From: RGUW01 sp049421025
Lineage (GTDB): Bacteria; Cyanobacteriota; Cyanobacteriia; PCC-6307; Cyanobiaceae
NCBI GenBank assembly: GCA_049421025.1
Contig: JBMSMG010000024.1
Span: forward strand, 1-22,836
Length of the DNA stretch: 22,836 nt
Reading direction: 5' to 3'
In this document: piece after piece, positions 22,784 to 22,836 of the stretch
Layout: every line of letters starts with the position of its first letter
Numbering within the stretch: position 1 is the stretch's first letter
The notes under the pieces: model-generated
The model's database searches: none
Told to the model about the DNA's origin: nothing
What the model saw: only the letters and a program-made list of their open reading frames with translations
Made by a program: the position numbers and the translations under genes

Positions 22784-22810
22784 AAAAAAGCCCCCGCCAG
22801 AGGCGGGGGC
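22784..22810 (-). terminator. Intrinsic terminator of the gene upstream of cpcE
   Basis: On the minus strand GCCCCCGCC-TCT-GGCGGGGGC (9-bp perfect stem, 3-nt loop) is followed directly by TTTTTT. The terminated gene lies outside the window. By usual cyanobacterial order it is probably cpcA or another phycocyanin gene; that is inference. Confidence 0.93.
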
Positions 22811-22836
22811 AAAGGAGAGATCGGGTTGCGATCGAC

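Noticed and set aside
1..22836. Mobile elements, prophage, CRISPR, defence or toxin-antitoxin genes
   Set aside because: No transposase, integrase, direct-repeat array or such gene pair was seen; the content is housekeeping and photosynthetic.

Overview
This window looks like chromosome from a high-GC unicellular cyanobacterium, most plausibly a Cyanobium or Synechococcus-type picocyanobacterium. The evidence is the gene content: psaD of photosystem I, cpcE and cpcF phycobilin lyases, a CCB2/CCB4-like cytochrome b6f assembly factor, cyanobacterial-type gshA, and a panC-cmk fusion. At least four copies of the HIP1 octamer GCGATCGC (12181, 12568, 15790, 21484) fit this. Few genes have a recognisable Shine-Dalgarno sequence. 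The genus is inferred from gene types; I ran no database comparison.

Region 1-9405 is a long minus-strand block. In transcription order it reads mrp, rodA, a histidine kinase with an eroded ATPase domain, psaD, trpE, gshA and ppc, with ppc cut by the window edge. rodA and the kinase overlap in ATGA, as do trpE and gshA, and gshA and ppc are 2 nt apart. A strong intrinsic terminator after psaD separates the photosystem gene from trpE-gshA-ppc.

Region 9406-14401 alternates strands: hemF (+) converges on and overlaps a putative secreted amidase (-) coupled to a ccb2/4-like gene (-). Then come rnd (+), a small conserved-looking ORF (-), a lipid-A-disaccharide-synthase-related gene (-), and tRNA-Cys(GCA) (+).

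Region 14402-19108 holds an exported six-cysteine protein and a small four-cysteine protein (-, coupled), an aldo/keto reductase (+), an unrecognised 234-residue protein (-), purM (-), and a secreted RlpA-like protein (+). The 402-nt purM-rlpA spacer contains a 12-bp stem-loop.

Region 19188-22836 holds the panC-cmk fusion (+), which ends in the same TTAA tetramer as a convergent minus-strand operon: cpcE, cpcF, then a low-molecular-weight phosphatase. The terminator at the right edge belongs to a minus-strand gene outside the window, plausibly a phycocyanin structural gene.

This is a compact housekeeping region. I saw no insertion sequence, phage gene, CRISPR array, toxin-antitoxin or defence module, and I do not claim a new system. 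The points worth a second look are the degenerate kinase, the regulatory dyads, the convergent gene overlaps, the small cysteine-rich pair, and the phosphatase coupled to phycobilin lyases.
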